From: Chloroflexota bacterium
GTDB lineage: Bacteria; Chloroflexota; Dehalococcoidia; UBA1151; TMED-70
Direction: 5' to 3'
DNA: 64,000 nucleotides
Assembly: GCA_002719425.1 (NCBI GenBank)
Contig: PBHA01000010.1
Coordinates: forward strand, 124,412-188,411
Shown: in pieces, positions 63,186-64,000 of the stretch
Position numbering within the stretch: position 1 is the stretch's first letter
Layout of the letters: every line of letters starts with the position of its first letter
Position numbers and translations under genes: made by a program
Notes under the pieces: model-generated
What the model was told of the DNA's origin: nothing
Seen by the model: the letters and a program-made list of their open reading frames with translations, nothing else
Database searches by the model: none

Positions 63186-63220
63186 AAAAAACTTTAATCT
63201 TGACTTATTAAAGTTTTTTT
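63186..63220 (+). terminator. Intrinsic terminator of rsmG
   Basis: A 13-bp perfect inverted repeat (AAAAAACTTTAAT with complement ATTAAAGTTTTTT) with an 8-base loop, running into a T tract, 20 bases after the rsmG stop. Confidence 0.8.
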
Positions 63221-63321
63221 AATTGATACATAATCTTTTTATCAAAAAAAGAATGGATAAATATTCATGCTGTATTTTGTTAGAAATATAAAAAATATAT
63301 AAATTATATTGATATTTAAAT

Positions 63322-63336
63322 TGATACAACATATCA
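63322..63336. promoter_or_regulatory. Upstream palindrome TGATA-N5-TATCA (possible metal-regulator operator)
   Basis: TGATACAACATATCA, 5-bp arms with a 5-base centre, lies 162 bases before the znuA-like start. The same arms recur at 63450. The 317-base gap 63167-63483 otherwise holds only the rsmG terminator and a promoter. Confidence 0.45.
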
Positions 63337-63404
63337 TATATTTAATAAAATATATTTGAGTGAAAAAAATCTTAATAATTATTCTTGATTTATCCGAAAT
63401 TTTA

Positions 63405-63433
63405 TTTTCACACTCTAAAAATTTATGTATAAT
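63405..63433 (+). promoter_or_regulatory. Candidate promoter of the znuA-like gene
   Basis: TTTTCA (63405-63410) and TATAAT (63428-63433) are separated by 17 bases. Transcription would start near 63440, just before the second palindrome. Confidence 0.5.
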
Positions 63434-63449
63434 TGAAAAATATGAAATT

Positions 63450-63464
63450 TGATACCAAGTATCA
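63450..63464. promoter_or_regulatory. Proximal palindrome TGATAC-N3-GTATCA (operator candidate)
   Basis: A perfect 6-bp inverted repeat in the leader, about 20 bases before the znuA-like ATG and some ten bases after the predicted transcription start. This is a position where a bound repressor would block transcription. Arms match the site at 63322. Confidence 0.55.
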
Positions 63465-63483
63465 TCATAAGAAGGAAAAAGTA

Positions 63484-64000
63484 ATGAATTTTAAGCGTTT
63501 TTTTAAGCTGACAGTTTTATGTATATCAATGTTAATAATATTCGCATGTGAAAGCGTAGATGAGCCTGCTCAAGAAAGCCAGGTAAATGATGAAGCTGTG
63601 ACCACAGAAGAATCTGTTGATAAGATTAGTGTATTGGCAACAACTCCAATGATTGCCGAGTATGTTAGACGTATAGGAAATGATAATATAGATCTAAGCA
63701 TCCTAATGCCATATTCTGTAGATCCTCATAGTTTTGAGGCTTCTCCTCAAGATGCAATAAAGATAGCTAATTCTGACATTGTATTTTACGTAGGCTTAAA
63801 ATATGAATCTGCTAATTTAGTTGAATTACTAGAGAACTCAGTAGCATCACCAGATGCACTAATAGAAATAGGGACTAGTATAAATCCAATCGAATTCTCA
63901 GAAAATAAGCACAAAGATGATGACGACGACCATGATGGACACGATCATGATAAGCACAAAGATGATGATGACGACCATGATGGACACGATCATGATAAGC
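63484..64000 (+). CDS. Metal ABC transporter substrate-binding lipoprotein (ZnuA-like), partial
   Basis: The reading frame runs off the end of the window after 172 codons. The signal peptide has lipobox I-F-A-C (Cys22), then a short acidic linker, and from about residue 50 the ZnuA/TroA-type domain: V-L-A-T-T-P-M-I-A-E-Y-V and D-P-H-S-F-E-A-S-P, where the His is a metal ligand. From residue 143 a His/Asp-rich loop begins, made of a 15-residue unit H-K-D-D-D-D-D-H-D-G-H-D-H-D-K in at least two tandem copies. Such loops in ZnuA bind zinc. The start has an AGAAGGA ribosome site. Confidence 0.9.
   Translation, partial: MNFKRFFKLTVLCISMLIIFACESVDEPAQESQVNDEAVTTEESVDKISVLATTPMIAEYVRRIGNDNIDLSILMPYSVDPHSFEASPQDAIKIANSDIVFYVGLKYESANLVELLENSVASPDALIEIGTSINPIEFSENKHKDDDDDHDGHDHDKHKDDDDDHDGHDHDK
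63910..63999 (+). repeat. Tandem 45-bp repeat coding for a His/Asp-rich loop
   Basis: Two adjacent 45-base units (63910-63954 and 63955-63999) differ at one base (GAC/GAT). They are in frame in the znuA-like gene, and a third copy may follow beyond the window. Confidence 0.9.

Overview
This is a compact, AT-rich bacterial chromosome segment. It carries about 60 protein genes and three tRNAs, and I see no insertion sequence, prophage, CRISPR array or rRNA. Several features point to Chloroflexota, and by inference to a streamlined marine lineage of the SAR202/Dehalococcoidia type: a very large fusion of a family-39-like glycosyltransferase with a DUF2298 membrane domain, a caa3-type oxidase with a CtaG assembly factor, Pro/Thr-rich lipoprotein linkers, a DUF5679 mini-protein and a set of molybdenum hydroxylases. 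This is family-level reasoning, since no taxonomic marker search was possible. Convergent genes overlap or sit a few bases apart, and operon genes commonly share stop/start bases.

Layout. Bases 1-8149 hold accessory catabolic and transport genes: an NHL propeller protein, a P1 peptidase, a DapA-like aldolase, AzlCD, tRNA-Val, a six-helix membrane protein, two lipoproteins and a tandem pair of amidohydrolases. Bases 8151-16969 are on the minus strand: glmS, an alpha/beta hydrolase, tRNA-Arg(GCG), two dehydrogenases, tRNA-Met and moaC-rnhA-moaA-rdgB. Bases 17113-22128 are a caa3 cytochrome oxidase operon (coxBACD-ctaG) behind an extended -10 promoter. Bases 22125-27266 (minus) are pheS-pheT-moeA-unknown. 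Bases 27467-35031 hold a zinc-ribbon mini-protein, an aldo/keto reductase, trpS-trpE-trpG-trpD-trpC-trpF without trpBA, and a DMT permease. Next come a pentapeptide-repeat protein, glnA, a HAD phosphatase and the 1403-residue membrane protein.

Bases 42029-45975 carry an XRE regulator whose start codon lies inside a perfect inverted repeat, then two acyl-CoA dehydrogenases that look like the halves of one hetero-oligomer, and an MFS exporter. Bases 46096-57383 are the most distinctive block: a molybdenum hydroxylase (FAD, 2Fe-2S and large subunits), a second large-subunit paralogue, a MoaD-like protein, a pterin set (folE, a PTR1/FolM-like reductase, folB), a LarA-like racemase, a beta-lactamase-fold hydrolase and a secreted trypsin-like lipoprotein. 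Bases 57385-62318 (minus) are etfB-etfA, a membrane gluzincin-like protein and hflK-hflC. rsmG follows, and the window ends inside a znuA-like metal-binding lipoprotein with palindromic operator candidates upstream.

How they fit together: moaA, moaC, moeA and the MoaD-like protein supply parts of the molybdenum cofactor used by the hydroxylases. ETF would accept electrons from the acyl-CoA dehydrogenases, and the caa3 oxidase is the aerobic terminal step. Together with the amidohydrolases and permeases, this suggests an aerobic heterotroph that oxidises organic acids and N-heterocyclic or carbonyl compounds. No single wholly new system is evident. The best leads are the duplicated molybdenum hydroxylase block with its pterin genes, the split acyl-CoA dehydrogenase pair, the self-overlapping operator of the XRE gene, the metal-responsive palindromes, and a glutamine synthetase that has lost its adenylylation tyrosine.
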